A stretch of DNA of 64,000 nt. Source: JAABQG01 sp963726365. Lineage in GTDB: Bacteria; Pseudomonadota; Gammaproteobacteria; Burkholderiales; Burkholderiaceae_C. Below the pieces are notes generated by a model that had not been told where the DNA came from, did no database searches, and saw nothing but the letters and a program-made list of their open reading frames with translations. How positions within the stretch are numbered: position 1 is the stretch's first letter; every line of letters starts with the position of its first letter. Of this stretch, positions 19,635 through 28,912 are shown one piece after another. The stretch lies in NCBI GenBank assembly GCA_963726365.1, contig CAVSCI010000015.1, positions 1 to 64,000 of the forward strand, read 5' to 3'. Position numbers and translations under genes: made by a program.

Positions 19635-20431
19635 TCAATGGGCGCTTGCGCGGGTCACAAGGAAGTCCACGATGTGGTTGCGGAATTCGTAGTAGCCCGG
19701 CAAGTGGTGCAGGCCGGCGCGGGTGCGCTGGCGCGGCAGCGGGTTCGTCACCACTTCGGCGATGCCGCCGGGGACGTAGCCCGCGGCCGGTTTCGCTGCC
19801 GTTGCTCATCAGCAGGATGCGGTCGGCCAGCAGGATGGCCTCGTCCACGTCGTGCGTGATCATGAAGACGGTCTGGTGGGTCTCGCGCACGATGGCCATG
19901 AGTTCGTCCTGGATGGTGCCGCGCGTCAGCGCATCGAGCGCGCCGAAGGGCTCGTCGAGCAGCAGCATCTTGGGCTGGATCGCAAACGCCCGGGCAATGC
20001 CCACGCGCTGCTTCATGCCGCCGGAGAGCTGCGAGGGTTTCTTGTCGATGGCGGCGTTCAGACCCACCATGGCGACAAACTTTTCCACATGGCCGTTGAT
20101 CTCGGTCGCTGACCACTCGGGCCAGCGCGACTTGACGGCGAAGGCGATGTTCCTGCGCACCGTCAGCCAGGGCATCAGCGCATGGCTCTGGAACACCACG
20201 CCACGCTCCAGGCTCGGGCCTGAGACTTCGCGGCCGTCCATGAACACATTGCCGGAGGTCGCCGTGTCCAGCCCGGCCAGCACGTTGAGGATGGTGGTCT
20301 TGCCGCAGCCCGAGTGGCCGATGATGCAGACGAATTCGCCGCGCGTCCAGCGTGAACGACACGTCGGCGAACACCGGCTTGGCGGCGACATAGGCCTTGC
20401 TGAGTTTTTCGATCTTGAGGAAGTCGTGCAT
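19635..20431 (-). CDS. Cyanate/nitrate-type ABC transporter ATPase (two frameshifts)
   Basis: ATP-binding subunit of the NrtD/CynD/SsuB group. Start ATG 20431 has AAAGGA upstream (MHDFLKIEKLSKAYVAAKPVF). A +1 shift near 20345 leads into GHSGCGKTTILNVLAGL (Walker A), then LSGGMKQRVGIARAFAI (signature) and LLLDEPFGALDALTR (Walker B). A second +1 shift near 19795 leads to the C-terminus, which ends at 19635 in DFLVTRASAH. All parts are well conserved, so the shifts look like sequencing errors. Confidence 0.88.
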
Positions 20432-20534
20432 CGCTGTGTCCTTTGGGTTGTCGTGGCGGGTTCGGCCCGCAATCCATGGTTCCCGGACCAGGCCCGGGAT
20501 GGCATCCGGTGGGGTGGGGATGGCCACGCCGGTT

Positions 20535-21398
20535 TCACTCCACATACGTCACCGCCTTCTGCAACCGGCCAAACGCCAGGTCCAGCAGCATGCCGACCAC
20601 GCCGATCACCAGGACGGCGAAAATCACGTTGGTCAGCGACAGGTTGTTCCACTCGTTCCAGACGAAATAGCCAATGCCCGTGCCGCCGACCAGCATTTCG
20701 GCGGCCACGATCACCAGCCACGCGATGCCCATGCTGATGCGCATGCCGGTCAGAATGGTCGGCGCGGCGGCCGGCAGGATCACCTGGAAGGCCTTGCGCA
20801 GGGGCGTGACCTCCAGCGTGCTGGCCACGTTGAGCCATTCGCGCTTGACCGAGGCCACGCCAAACGCGGTGTTGATCAGCATCGGCCAGACCGAGCAGAT
20901 GAAGATGACGAAGATGCCGCTCACGTCCGAATCCTTCAGCGTGTAGAGCGCCAGTGGCATCCAGGCCAGCGGGCTGATCGGCTTGAGCACCTGGATGAAC
21001 GGGTCGAAGGCGCGATGCAGCAGCGGCGACATGCCGATCACGAAACCCAGCGGGATCGCCACCAGGCAGGCCAGCAGGAAACCCAGCCCCACGCGGCCCA
21101 GCGAGTGGGCGAGCTGGATGCCGATGCCCTTGTCGTTCGGCCCCTTGTCATAGAACGGATCGGCCAGCTGCGCCCAGCTCGCCCGGGCGACGTCAATGGG
21201 CGGCGGGAAGCCGGTGCTCTTTTTGGCCCCCGGATCCTTGCCCATGAGTTTGGCGTACTCGATCTGCTCGGCCGTCATGCCGGCCGAGGCGCCGCCGATG
21301 GACGGCCCGCTGGTGGACAGTTGCCAGGCACCCACAAACAGACCGAAGATCAGCAGGGTCACCAGGGCGGCGCGCAGGTGAAGGCTGGCGGTTTTCAT
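20535..21398 (-). CDS. Cyanate/nitrate-type ABC transporter permease
   Basis: A 287-residue inner-membrane permease of the NrtB/SsuC/TauC family with about six helices. The coupling-loop motif is present near EWLNVASTLEVTPLRKAFQVILPAAAPTI, the EAA region. It starts 2 bp after the binding-protein stop, so the two are co-translated. The adjacent cyanase makes cyanate the likely substrate. Confidence 0.9.
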   Translation of the reverse strand: MKTASLHLRAALVTLLIFGLFVGAWQLSTSGPSIGGASAGMTAEQIEYAKLMGKDPGAKKSTGFPPPIDVARASWAQLADPFYDKGPNDKGIGIQLAHSLGRVGLGFLLACLVAIPLGFVIGMSPLLHRAFDPFIQVLKPISPLAWMPLALYTLKDSDVSGIFVIFICSVWPMLINTAFGVASVKREWLNVASTLEVTPLRKAFQVILPAAAPTILTGMRISMGIAWLVIVAAEMLVGGTGIGYFVWNEWNNLSLTNVIFAVLVIGVVGMLLDLAFGRLQKAVTYVE

Positions 21399-21400
21399 GC

Positions 21401-22807
21401 TCAGGCCGCCTTGCTGATGGCAAAGCTCCTGACGTACTCGTCCGCCTTGGCCGCATCGAACTCCTTGCCCATGATCTTGTGCTTCACAAAGCCGGGGCCG
21501 GCCGCAAACGGCTGGCCCAGCTCCTTCATGTGCTTGCGCGCATCGGTGATCAGGAACACCTTCTCGGCCACCTGCTTGTAGTTGACGTCCCCCTTGAGGT
21601 AGCCCCAGCGTTTCATCTGCGTCAGCATCCAGACCGCCATGCTCTGCCAGGGCATGGGGTCGAAGTCCACACGCTCGGGTATGTTCTGGATGTTGCCCAG
21701 CCCGTCGGCGAACTTGCCCGTGAGCACCTGGGTGAGCAGGGTTTCGGGCTGGTTCAGGTACTGCGCCGGCGCGATCACCTTGGCGATGAGTTCACGGTTT
21801 TTCGGGTCGCGCGCCATGGCGGCCGAGGTCAGCACGGCACGGTACAGCGCGGCGAAGGTGTTGGGGTTCTTCTGGATGAATTCGGTGCTGGTGCCGAAGG
21901 CGCAGCAAGGGTGGCCGTTCCACAGGTCCCTGGTCAGGACGTGGAGGAAGCCGACCTCATCAAACACCGCGCGCTGGTTGAACGGATCGGGGCCGAGGAA
22001 GCCGTCGATGTTGCCCGCGCGAAGGTTGGCGACCATCTCGGCCGGGGGAATCACGCGCAGTTGCACGTCGGTGTCGGGGTTGATGCCGTTCTCGGCCAGG
22101 TAGTAGCGCAGCAGGAAATTGTGGATCGAGTAGTCGAACGGAATGCCGAACTTGAAGCCCTTCCAGTTTTTCGGGTCGCGGTTGTTCTTATGCTTCAGGG
22201 CGAGCGTGATGGCCTGCCCATTGATGTTCTGGATGGTGGCCACGTTCATCGGCGTGGCGTTGCTGCCCAGCCCGAGGCTGATCGCCAGCGGCATCGGCGA
22301 CAGGAAGTGCGAGGCGTCGTATTCCTTGTTGATCATCTTGTCGCGCACCAACGCCCAGCCAGCGGTCTTGGTCACCTCGACGTTCAGGCCCTGCTTGCTG
22401 TAGAAGCCCAGCGGGTGCGCCATGATCAGAGGCGTGGCGCAGGTGATGGGGATGAAGCCGATCTTGAGGTTGGTCTTCTCCAGCGCGGTCTTTTCCTGCG
22501 CCATGGCCTGCAGGCTGGCCACCGGCAGCACGCTGGCAATGGCAGCCATGGCCGTGCCCTTGCCGACCGCGCGCAGGAATCGGCGTCGCTGTTCGTCCTG
22601 CGGAAAGATCGCCTTGACCAGCGTGGCCTCGATGAACTCATTGCTGTAGGCCTCGAACTCGGCGCTTTCGCTGCGCCGGCGCAGCTCGACGGCGGCGCCA
22701 TCGGCGGCCACTTCGGCATGGTGGTCGGCCAGCGTATGGTCGCGCCCGCAACTGCACTTGAGCATCAGGGGACGGTCAGCGTCGTAAGGCGAAAAAAACT
22801 CGGACAT
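21401..22807 (-). CDS. Tat-exported CmpA/NrtA-family binding protein
   Basis: Periplasmic solute-binding protein of the CmpA/NrtA family, 468 residues. The first 75 residues form an unusual cytosolic-looking extension with CSCGRDHTLADHHAE (two Cys and several His), and only then comes a twin-arginine signal, RRRFLRAVGKGTAMA, with an AQA-type cleavage region. The mature part begins about residue 105 (NLKIGFIPITCATPLIMA). With the adjacent cyanase it probably captures cyanate. A long extension before a Tat signal could be a metal- or partner-binding tail, or a mis-set start; an internal start close to the Tat motif is an alternative. Confidence 0.85.
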   Translation of the reverse strand: MSEFFSPYDADRPLMLKCSCGRDHTLADHHAEVAADGAAVELRRRSESAEFEAYSNEFIEATLVKAIFPQDEQRRRFLRAVGKGTAMAAIASVLPVASLQAMAQEKTALEKTNLKIGFIPITCATPLIMAHPLGFYSKQGLNVEVTKTAGWALVRDKMINKEYDASHFLSPMPLAISLGLGSNATPMNVATIQNINGQAITLALKHKNNRDPKNWKGFKFGIPFDYSIHNFLLRYYLAENGINPDTDVQLRVIPPAEMVANLRAGNIDGFLGPDPFNQRAVFDEVGFLHVLTRDLWNGHPCCAFGTSTEFIQKNPNTFAALYRAVLTSAAMARDPKNRELIAKVIAPAQYLNQPETLLTQVLTGKFADGLGNIQNIPERVDFDPMPWQSMAVWMLTQMKRWGYLKGDVNYKQVAEKVFLITDARKHMKELGQPFAAGPGFVKHKIMGKEFDAAKADEYVRSFAISKAA

Positions 22808-22911
22808 GGCGCACCTCTGAAAAGTTGAGGCATGCCACTACGCAAGGGGCGGGCCAGTTTTCCGCCATGAAGCCAGCAACCCTGCAGTTCATGGCCGCTG
22901 GCACGACAGGC

Positions 22912-22951
22912 TGTAGGGCCAGCCCTACAAACGCCCGCCTACAGGGCTACA
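22912..22951. promoter_or_regulatory. Candidate response-regulator operator
   Basis: Upstream of the transporter operon lies the dyad TGTAGGG (22912-22918), CCAG, CCCTACA (22923-22929), with further half-sites GCCTACA (22937-22943) and GGCTACA (22945-22951) in direct order. The NarL-type regulator encoded just upstream is the natural candidate to bind them. Confidence 0.5.
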
Positions 22952-23630
22952 ACCCGGCCGCCGGCGCCTGGCGCTCGGCCAGCAGGGCCAGCTCCACATC
23001 GTTGCGCGCGCCGGTCTTCTCGAGAATGCGCGCGCGGTAGGTGCTGACCGTGTTAGGTGCCAGCCGGAGCTGCGCACCAATTTCGCTCACGCTGCTCCCG
23101 CTGATCAGCAGGCGGAACACCTGGTGCTCGCGATGCGAGAGGGAATCAATGCCGGCTGGGGCACCCGAACGCACCAGTCCGGTGCGCCCCACCGCACCGG
23201 CGAGCGCCTCGGCGGTTGCGTCCGTCAGGTAGCGCCCGCCGCCGGCGACTTTACGCACCGCGGCCACCATGTCGTCAGGATCGGCGCTCTTGTGCAGATA
23301 GCCCGCGGCGCCGAGCTGGATGCAGCGCACCGCATACTGTTTTTCCGGGTAGGTGCTCAGCATCAGCACCGGCAGACCGGGATATTCACGCCGAAGAACC
23401 TGCAGGACGTCAAGCCCGTCGCGCTCGGGCATGGCGATATCCAGCAGCACCACATCGAGCCCGGTGTTGCCGGCCTGCGGCGCTGCATCCATCAGCGCCT
23501 GCACCTGGGCCAGGGCCTCTTTGCCGGTGCGTGCCTCGCCGCACACCGTAATGTCCACATCGTCGGCCAGCACCTGCTTGAGCCCCTCGCGCACGATGCG
23601 GTGGTCGTCACACAGCAGCACGCGGATCAT
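22947..23630 (-). CDS. NarL/FixJ-type response regulator
   Basis: A 227-residue two-domain response regulator. The receiver has the phospho-acceptor D64 (VLLDIAMPERDGLDVL), acidic DD pair at residues 8-9 and K104. The C-terminal LuxR-type HTH is SHREHQVFRLLISGSSVSEIGAQLRLAPNTVSTYRARILEK. Start ATG 23630 overlaps the kinase stop (ATGA); a GTG or TTG 14 codons earlier is rejected. The operon order kinase-regulator-transporter-cyanase suggests control of cyanate use. Confidence 0.93.
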   Translation of the reverse strand: MIRVLLCDDHRIVREGLKQVLADDVDITVCGEARTGKEALAQVQALMDAAPQAGNTGLDVVLLDIAMPERDGLDVLQVLRREYPGLPVLMLSTYPEKQYAVRCIQLGAAGYLHKSADPDDMVAAVRKVAGGGRYLTDATAEALAGAVGRTGLVRSGAPAGIDSLSHREHQVFRLLISGSSVSEIGAQLRLAPNTVSTYRARILEKTGARNDVELALLAERQAPAAGL

Positions 23631-24829
23631 TGGATACGCTCCGCCCGGATCAGGGGCCAGAAGAGACTGCACAAGGTGCCCTGTCCGCCTTGGCTGAGTA
23701 TCTCGACGGTCCCTCCGAAATGCCGTGCCCGCTCTCGCATGCCCATCACGCCGTAGGCATCGGCCGCCTCGAAGGCCTCCACTGGCGCGCCGCAGCCGTC
23801 ATCCTGCACCGAGAGCGCCAGCAGACCCTCGTCCACGGCGATGCGGATCACGACACGACTGGCCTGAGCGTGCCGCACGACATTGCTCAGCATTTCCTGG
23901 AAGATGCGGAACACCGCCATGGCTTCGGCCTCGGGCAGGGTCAGGCCCGACGGCACATCCATGTGCCAGTCGAGCGCCAGTTCAGCGGCCGGCAGCAGGT
24001 CGTGTGCCTGCCACTCCAGAGCTGCCCACAGGCCCTGGTGGTCGAGGATGCTGGGACGCAGGTCGGTGATGATGCGACCGACGTTGTCGACGGCCGTTTC
24101 AATCAGGCGGCTCATGTTCTGGCATTTGCCGCGCATGCGCCGGCGCATGTCCTGTGCCGCTTCAAGCGTTCTCGCCTCCTGTTCACCCAGGCGCTTGTCG
24201 AGCCAGTTCACATCCATCTTCAGCGCCACCAGCAGGCTGCCCAACTCGTCGTGCACCTCCCGCGCAATGCGCGTGCGCTCGTCCTCGCGCACCTTCTCCG
24301 ACCGGGCAGCGAGTTCGCGTAACTGGCCCAGCGCGTTGGACAGTTCGTGGGTGCGCTCGCTCACGCGCAGTTCGAGTTCATCCTTGGCCTTCTGCAACGC
24401 TTCGGCCGCCGCCCGGCGCCCGGTGATGTCCACGAAAGTCACTACAGCGCCGCGCACCTCGTCCCCGTCCAGGATCGGGTAGCTGGAATACTCCACAGCA
24501 AAGGCCGATCCGTCGCGGCGCCAGAACACCTCGGCGTCAATGCGGCACGGGCGGGCCTCGCGGAAAGCGTTGAAGATCGGGCAGTCGTCCACCGGGTAGT
24601 GCCGACCATCCGGGTGCGAGTGGTGGGTCAGTTCATGCATGTTGCACCGCAATACTTCCGCGGGATCCCAGCCCAGCATGCCTGCGCCAGCGCGGTTGAT
24701 GAAGGTGCAGTTGCCGTCCAGATCAATGCCAAAGATCCCTTCGCCGGTGGATTCGAGCAGGAGGCTCAAGGGATCCTGCCACAACGCCGTGCTGGCGCCA
24801 ACGGGCGGAAGTTGGGGGTCGAATGGCAT
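23627..24829 (-). CDS. PAS-domain sensor histidine kinase (HisKA_3 type)
   Basis: A 400-residue kinase with no clear membrane segment, so probably cytoplasmic. PAS at about 22-140 with PAC (EYSSYPILDGDEVRGAVVTF), coiled coil at 140-185, HisKA_3 with phospho-His193 (IAREVHDELGSLLVALKMD) and HATPase_c with N-box EMLSNVVRHAQ and G-box DDGCG. Start ATG 24829 (MPFDPQ) has GAGG upstream; longer starts give a non-conserved arginine-rich leader. Cognate regulator overlaps its stop. Confidence 0.92.
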   Translation of the reverse strand: MPFDPQLPPVGASTALWQDPLSLLLESTGEGIFGIDLDGNCTFINRAGAGMLGWDPAEVLRCNMHELTHHSHPDGRHYPVDDCPIFNAFREARPCRIDAEVFWRRDGSAFAVEYSSYPILDGDEVRGAVVTFVDITGRRAAAEALQKAKDELELRVSERTHELSNALGQLRELAARSEKVREDERTRIAREVHDELGSLLVALKMDVNWLDKRLGEQEARTLEAAQDMRRRMRGKCQNMSRLIETAVDNVGRIITDLRPSILDHQGLWAALEWQAHDLLPAAELALDWHMDVPSGLTLPEAEAMAVFRIFQEMLSNVVRHAQASRVVIRIAVDEGLLALSVQDDGCGAPVEAFEAADAYGVMGMRERARHFGGTVEILSQGGQGTLCSLFWPLIRAERIQ

Positions 24830-25011
24830 GCAGCAGCCCTCAAGCAATGGGTATGCCAGCTCACGCAGCCGTGAACCGACCCCCACGGCCGAACGGCATG
24901 CCATAGCGGCCATGACCCGCCGCAGTCGCGGTAACATCGGCCTTGTACGTTCGTTCGGTCCGCCGGGAATCCGGCGGACCTTGAAACCACCCCGCCGCCG
25001 ATACACCCCAC

Positions 25012-26016
25012 ATGCTGCGCTTTCTGCTCACCCGCCTGAGTCTGATCATTCCGACCTTCATCGGGATGACGCTGGTGGCGTTTTTTCTGATCCGCCTGGT
25101 GCCCGGCGATCCGATCGAAACGCTGGCCGGCGAGCGCGGGATCGACCCGGCGCGGCATGCTGAACTGCTCAAGGAGCATGGGCTGGACCGGCCGATCCTC
25201 GTGCAGTACGGCATTTACATCGGCCGCGTGCTGCAGGGCGACCTGGGCAAGTCCATCATCACGCATGAGCCCGTCCTGACGGAATTCGTGTCCCTGTTCC
25301 CGGCCACCATCGAACTGGCCGTGAGCGCCATCCTGTTTGCGCTGCTGCTGGGCATCCCGGCCGGCATCCTGGCGGCGGTAAAACGCAATTCGCTGCTCGA
25401 TCACGGCGTCATGGGCATGTCGCTGACCGGCTATTCCATGCCGATCTTCTGGTGGGGCCTGTTGCTGATCCTGCTGTTTTCCGTGCAACTGGACCTGACC
25501 CCGGTTTCCGGTCGCATTGCCGTGAAGTATTTCGTCGAACCGGTCACCGGCTTCCTGCTGATCGACACCCTGCTGGCCGGCGACAAGGGGGCCTTCTGGT
25601 CGGCGGTCACCCACCTGATCCTGCCGACCATCGTGCTCGGCACCAATCCGCTGGCGGTCATCGCGCGGATGACGCGCTCGGCCATGCTCGAGGTGCTCGG
25701 CGAGGATTACATCCGCACCGCACGGGCCAAGGGCCTTTCCAATGTGCGCGTGGTGGGGCTGCACGCGCTGCGCAATGCGCTGATTCCAGTGGTGACGGTG
25801 ATCGGCCTGCAGGTCGGCGTGCTGTTTACCGGCGCCATCCTGACCGAGACCATTTTTTCCTGGCCGGGCGTCGGCAAGTGGATGGTCGAAGCCATTGGCC
25901 GGCGCGACTACCCGGTGTTGCAGGGCGGCCTGCTGCTGCTGGGCGCCATCGTCATGCTGGTCAACCTGCTGGTGGACGTGACCTACGGCATCATCAACCC
26001 CCGCATCGCCCACTGA
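25012..26016 (+). CDS. Peptide ABC transporter permease, DppB type
   Basis: A 334-residue inner-membrane permease. N-terminal FLLTRLSLIIPTFIGMTLVAFFLIRLVPGDP is the DppB/OppB signature and the EAA loop is EDYIRTARAKGLSNVRVVGLHALRNALIPV. Six hydrophobic helices. It opens a co-directional dppBCDFA-like operon and is divergent from the kinase gene, with a 182-bp intergenic region between them. Confidence 0.92.
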   Translation: MLRFLLTRLSLIIPTFIGMTLVAFFLIRLVPGDPIETLAGERGIDPARHAELLKEHGLDRPILVQYGIYIGRVLQGDLGKSIITHEPVLTEFVSLFPATIELAVSAILFALLLGIPAGILAAVKRNSLLDHGVMGMSLTGYSMPIFWWGLLLILLFSVQLDLTPVSGRIAVKYFVEPVTGFLLIDTLLAGDKGAFWSAVTHLILPTIVLGTNPLAVIARMTRSAMLEVLGEDYIRTARAKGLSNVRVVGLHALRNALIPVVTVIGLQVGVLFTGAILTETIFSWPGVGKWMVEAIGRRDYPVLQGGLLLLGAIVMLVNLLVDVTYGIINPRIAH

Positions 26017-26018
26017 CC

Positions 26019-26912
26019 GTGACGACACTGACTTCCACCGTTGCCGCCGCGCCGCCGCACCCGCTGCGCGAGTTCTGGAGCGACTTCACCGCCAACCGGG
26101 GCGCCCTGGCCGGCCTGGTCATCGTCGTGCTGGTGCTGCTGATGGCGGCTTTTGCGCCGCTGATTGCGCCGTATCCGCCGGACCTGACCAACCCGGCCGT
26201 GTTCCTGAAGCCCCCCGCCTGGCAGGCCGGCGGCTCCAGCGCCTACCTGCTGGGCACCGATGCGATCGGGCGCGACATCCTGTCCCGCCTGATTTTTGGC
26301 GCACGGCTGTCGTTGTCCATTGGCTTGGCCGTGGTCGCCCTGTCGGTGATGCTGGGCACCGTGCTGGGCCTGACCGCCGGGTACTTCCGCGGCATCTACG
26401 AAATCACCGTGATGCGGCTGATGGACATCATCCTGACCCTGCCCAGTCTGTTGCTGGCGATCGTGATCGTCGCCATCCTGGGGCCGGGCCTGATGAACGC
26501 CATGCTGGCCGTGGCCGTGGTGGTGCTGCCGCACTACGTGCGCATTGCGCGGGCGGCCGTGATTTCCGAAACCTCAAAAGACTACGTGACCGCCGCCCGC
26601 ATGAACGGGGCCAGCCACACGCGGCTGATGTTCAATGAAGTCCTGCCCAACTGCATGGCGCCGCTGATCGTGCAGGCCTCGCTGGGCATTTCCACCGCCA
26701 TCCTGGACGCTGCCGCGCTGGGCTTCCTGGGCCTGGGCGCGCAGCCGCCCTCTCCCGAATGGGGCACCATGCTGGCCGACGCGCGCGAGTTCGTGCTGCG
26801 CGCCTGGTGGGTGGTCACGTTCCCCGGCCTGGCCATCCTGATCACGGTGCTGGCCTTCAACCTGCTCGGCGACGGCCTGCGCGACGCGCTGGACCCCCGG
26901 CTCAAGCGCTGA
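26019..26912 (+). CDS. Peptide ABC transporter permease, DppC type
   Basis: A 297-residue partner permease of DppB. Motifs: the N-terminal SDFTANRGALAGLVIVVLVL, GTDAIGRDILSRLIFGARLSL, and EAA loop SKDYVTAARMNGASHTRLMFNEVLPN. Start is GTG 26019, 2 bp after the DppB stop; no ATG lies nearby. Ends with LLGDGLRDALDPRLKR, typical of DppC. Confidence 0.92.
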   Translation: MTTLTSTVAAAPPHPLREFWSDFTANRGALAGLVIVVLVLLMAAFAPLIAPYPPDLTNPAVFLKPPAWQAGGSSAYLLGTDAIGRDILSRLIFGARLSLSIGLAVVALSVMLGTVLGLTAGYFRGIYEITVMRLMDIILTLPSLLLAIVIVAILGPGLMNAMLAVAVVVLPHYVRIARAAVISETSKDYVTAARMNGASHTRLMFNEVLPNCMAPLIVQASLGISTAILDAAALGFLGLGAQPPSPEWGTMLADAREFVLRAWWVVTFPGLAILITVLAFNLLGDGLRDALDPRLKR

Positions 26913-26923
26913 AAGCCTCGACC

Positions 26924-27892
26924 ATGGCCCTGCTTGAAATCGAGAACCTGTCGGTCGATTTCCCGACGAAAACCGGCGTCATGCATGCCGTCGACGGCGT
27001 CAGCCTGTCGGTGGACGCCGGCGAAGTGCTGGGCATCGTGGGTGAATCCGGCTCCGGCAAGAGCGTGACCATGATGGCCCTGATGGGTCTGGTGGCCTAC
27101 CCCGGACGGGTGACGGCCGACAAACTGCGTTTTGACGGCCACGACCTGATGTCGCTGTCGGATGGCGAGCGCCGCAAGCTGACCGGCAAGGACGTGGCCA
27201 TGATCTTCCAGGATCCGACCACCAGCCTGAACCCCTGCTTCACCGTGGGTTTCCAGTTGGCCGAGACGCTCAGGCTGCACATGGGAATGGATGCCAAGGC
27301 CGCCCGGACCCGCTCGATCGAGCTGCTGGAGCAGGTCGGCATTCCGGCGCCCGCGAGCCGGCTCAAGATCTTCCCGCACCAGATGTCGGGCGGCATGAAC
27401 CAGCGCGTGATGATTGCCATGGCCATCGCCTGCAACCCCAAGCTGCTGATCGCCGACGAGCCCACCACCGCGCTGGATGTCACGATCCAGGCGCAGATTC
27501 TGGATCTGCTGCGCAACCTGCAGAAGGAGCGCGGCATGGCGCTGGTGCTGATCACCCACAACATGGGCGTGGTGTCGGAAATGGCGCAGCGCGTGGCCGT
27601 GATGTACGCGGGGCAGATCATGGAAGAGCAAAGGGCCGAAGCCCTGTTCGCCACGCCGCACCACCCGTACACCGACGCCCTGATGGCCGCACTGCCAGAG
27701 CGCAGCGACGGCGTGTCACGCCTGGCCACGATTGCCGGCATGGTGCCCGGCCTGTACGACCGGCCCGCGGGCTGCCTGTTTGCGCCACGCTGCACCCATG
27801 CCGTGGACGATTGCCAAAGCCTGCGCCCGGCGCTGCGCCCCTGGCAGGATGGCCGGGTGTGCTGCCACCACCCGCTGGAGAACGCCCAATGA
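26924..27892 (+). CDS. Peptide ABC transporter ATPase, DppD type
   Basis: A 322-residue ATPase with Walker A GESGSGKSVTM, signature MSGGMNQRVMIAMAIACNPKLLIADEPTTALDVT and the oligopeptide-transporter C-terminal cysteine-containing region (CLFAPRCTHAVDDC) that in this family can bind an iron-sulfur cluster. Its stop overlaps the DppF start by 4 bp. Pairs with DppF to energise uptake. Confidence 0.94.
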   Translation: MALLEIENLSVDFPTKTGVMHAVDGVSLSVDAGEVLGIVGESGSGKSVTMMALMGLVAYPGRVTADKLRFDGHDLMSLSDGERRKLTGKDVAMIFQDPTTSLNPCFTVGFQLAETLRLHMGMDAKAARTRSIELLEQVGIPAPASRLKIFPHQMSGGMNQRVMIAMAIACNPKLLIADEPTTALDVTIQAQILDLLRNLQKERGMALVLITHNMGVVSEMAQRVAVMYAGQIMEEQRAEALFATPHHPYTDALMAALPERSDGVSRLATIAGMVPGLYDRPAGCLFAPRCTHAVDDCQSLRPALRPWQDGRVCCHHPLENAQ

Positions 27893-28893
27893 GCCCACCA
27901 GCCCCGCCGGTCGTTGTCGCCCGCGACCTGCGCCAGGTCTACGAGATCCGCCGCGGCGCTTTCCGCCAGCCCGACCAGCTGCAGGCGGTCGGAGGCGTCT
28001 CGTTCGTGGTGCAGCCCGGCAAGACGCTGGCCGTGGTCGGCGAGTCCGGCTGCGGCAAGTCGACTTTGGCGCGCATGGTCTCGCTGATCGAGACGCCGGT
28101 GGCCGGCGAGCTGCTGCTCAACGGTGTGGATGCGGTGCACGCCCCCAAGACCGAGCGCCAGGCGCTGCGCCGCGCCGTGCAGCTGGTGTTCCAGAATCCC
28201 TACGGCTCGCTCAATCCGCGCAAGAAAGTGGGCGCCATCCTGGAGGCGCCTCTGGAGATCAACACCCCCCTGTCCGCTCAGGAGCGTGCTGAACAGGCTC
28301 GCGCGATGCTGGCGCTGGTGGGCCTGCGCCCCGAACACTACGACCGCTACCCGCACATGTTCTCGGGCGGCCAGCGCCAGCGCATCGCGATTGCACGCGC
28401 GCTCATGCTCAAGCCCTCGCTGATCGTGGCGGATGAGCCGGTCTCCGCGCTGGACGTGTCGATCCAGGCCCAGGTGCTCAACCTGCTGGCCGATCTGCAG
28501 CAGGATCTCGGTCTGGCCTACCTGTTCATCTCGCACGACCTCGGCGTGGTGCGCTACATCGCCCACGACGTGCTGGTGATGTACCTGGGCCATGCGGTGG
28601 AACAGGGCCCCAAGCAGGCCATCTTCACGCAGCCTCTGCATCCCTACACCCGCGCCCTGCTCGGCTCCACGCCTGGCATCGTCGGCCATGGGGCCAGCCT
28701 GGCGCGCACGGTGCTGACCGGCGAAATTCCGTCGCCACTGAACCCGCCCAGCGGCTGCGTTTTTTCCACGCGCTGCCCGAATGCCACGACGCGCTGCCGC
28801 GCCGAACGCCCGCTGTTGCGCGAGCTGGCCGGACGGCAGGTCGCCTGCCACGAGGCCGAACACTTTATCCCTATCGCTGCCCTGCAGCATTAA
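27889..28893 (+). CDS. Peptide ABC transporter ATPase, DppF type
   Basis: A 334-residue second ATPase with Walker A GESGCGKSTLARMV, signature FSGGQRQRIAIARALMLKPSLIVADEPVSALDVS and a C-terminal Cys region (CVFSTRCPNATTRC). ATG 27889 overlaps the DppD stop. Followed after 20 bp by the binding-protein gene. Confidence 0.94.
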   Translation: MSPPAPPVVVARDLRQVYEIRRGAFRQPDQLQAVGGVSFVVQPGKTLAVVGESGCGKSTLARMVSLIETPVAGELLLNGVDAVHAPKTERQALRRAVQLVFQNPYGSLNPRKKVGAILEAPLEINTPLSAQERAEQARAMLALVGLRPEHYDRYPHMFSGGQRQRIAIARALMLKPSLIVADEPVSALDVSIQAQVLNLLADLQQDLGLAYLFISHDLGVVRYIAHDVLVMYLGHAVEQGPKQAIFTQPLHPYTRALLGSTPGIVGHGASLARTVLTGEIPSPLNPPSGCVFSTRCPNATTRCRAERPLLRELAGRQVACHEAEHFIPIAALQH

Positions 28894-28912
28894 CCCGAGA
28901 GGAGTCTCCAAG

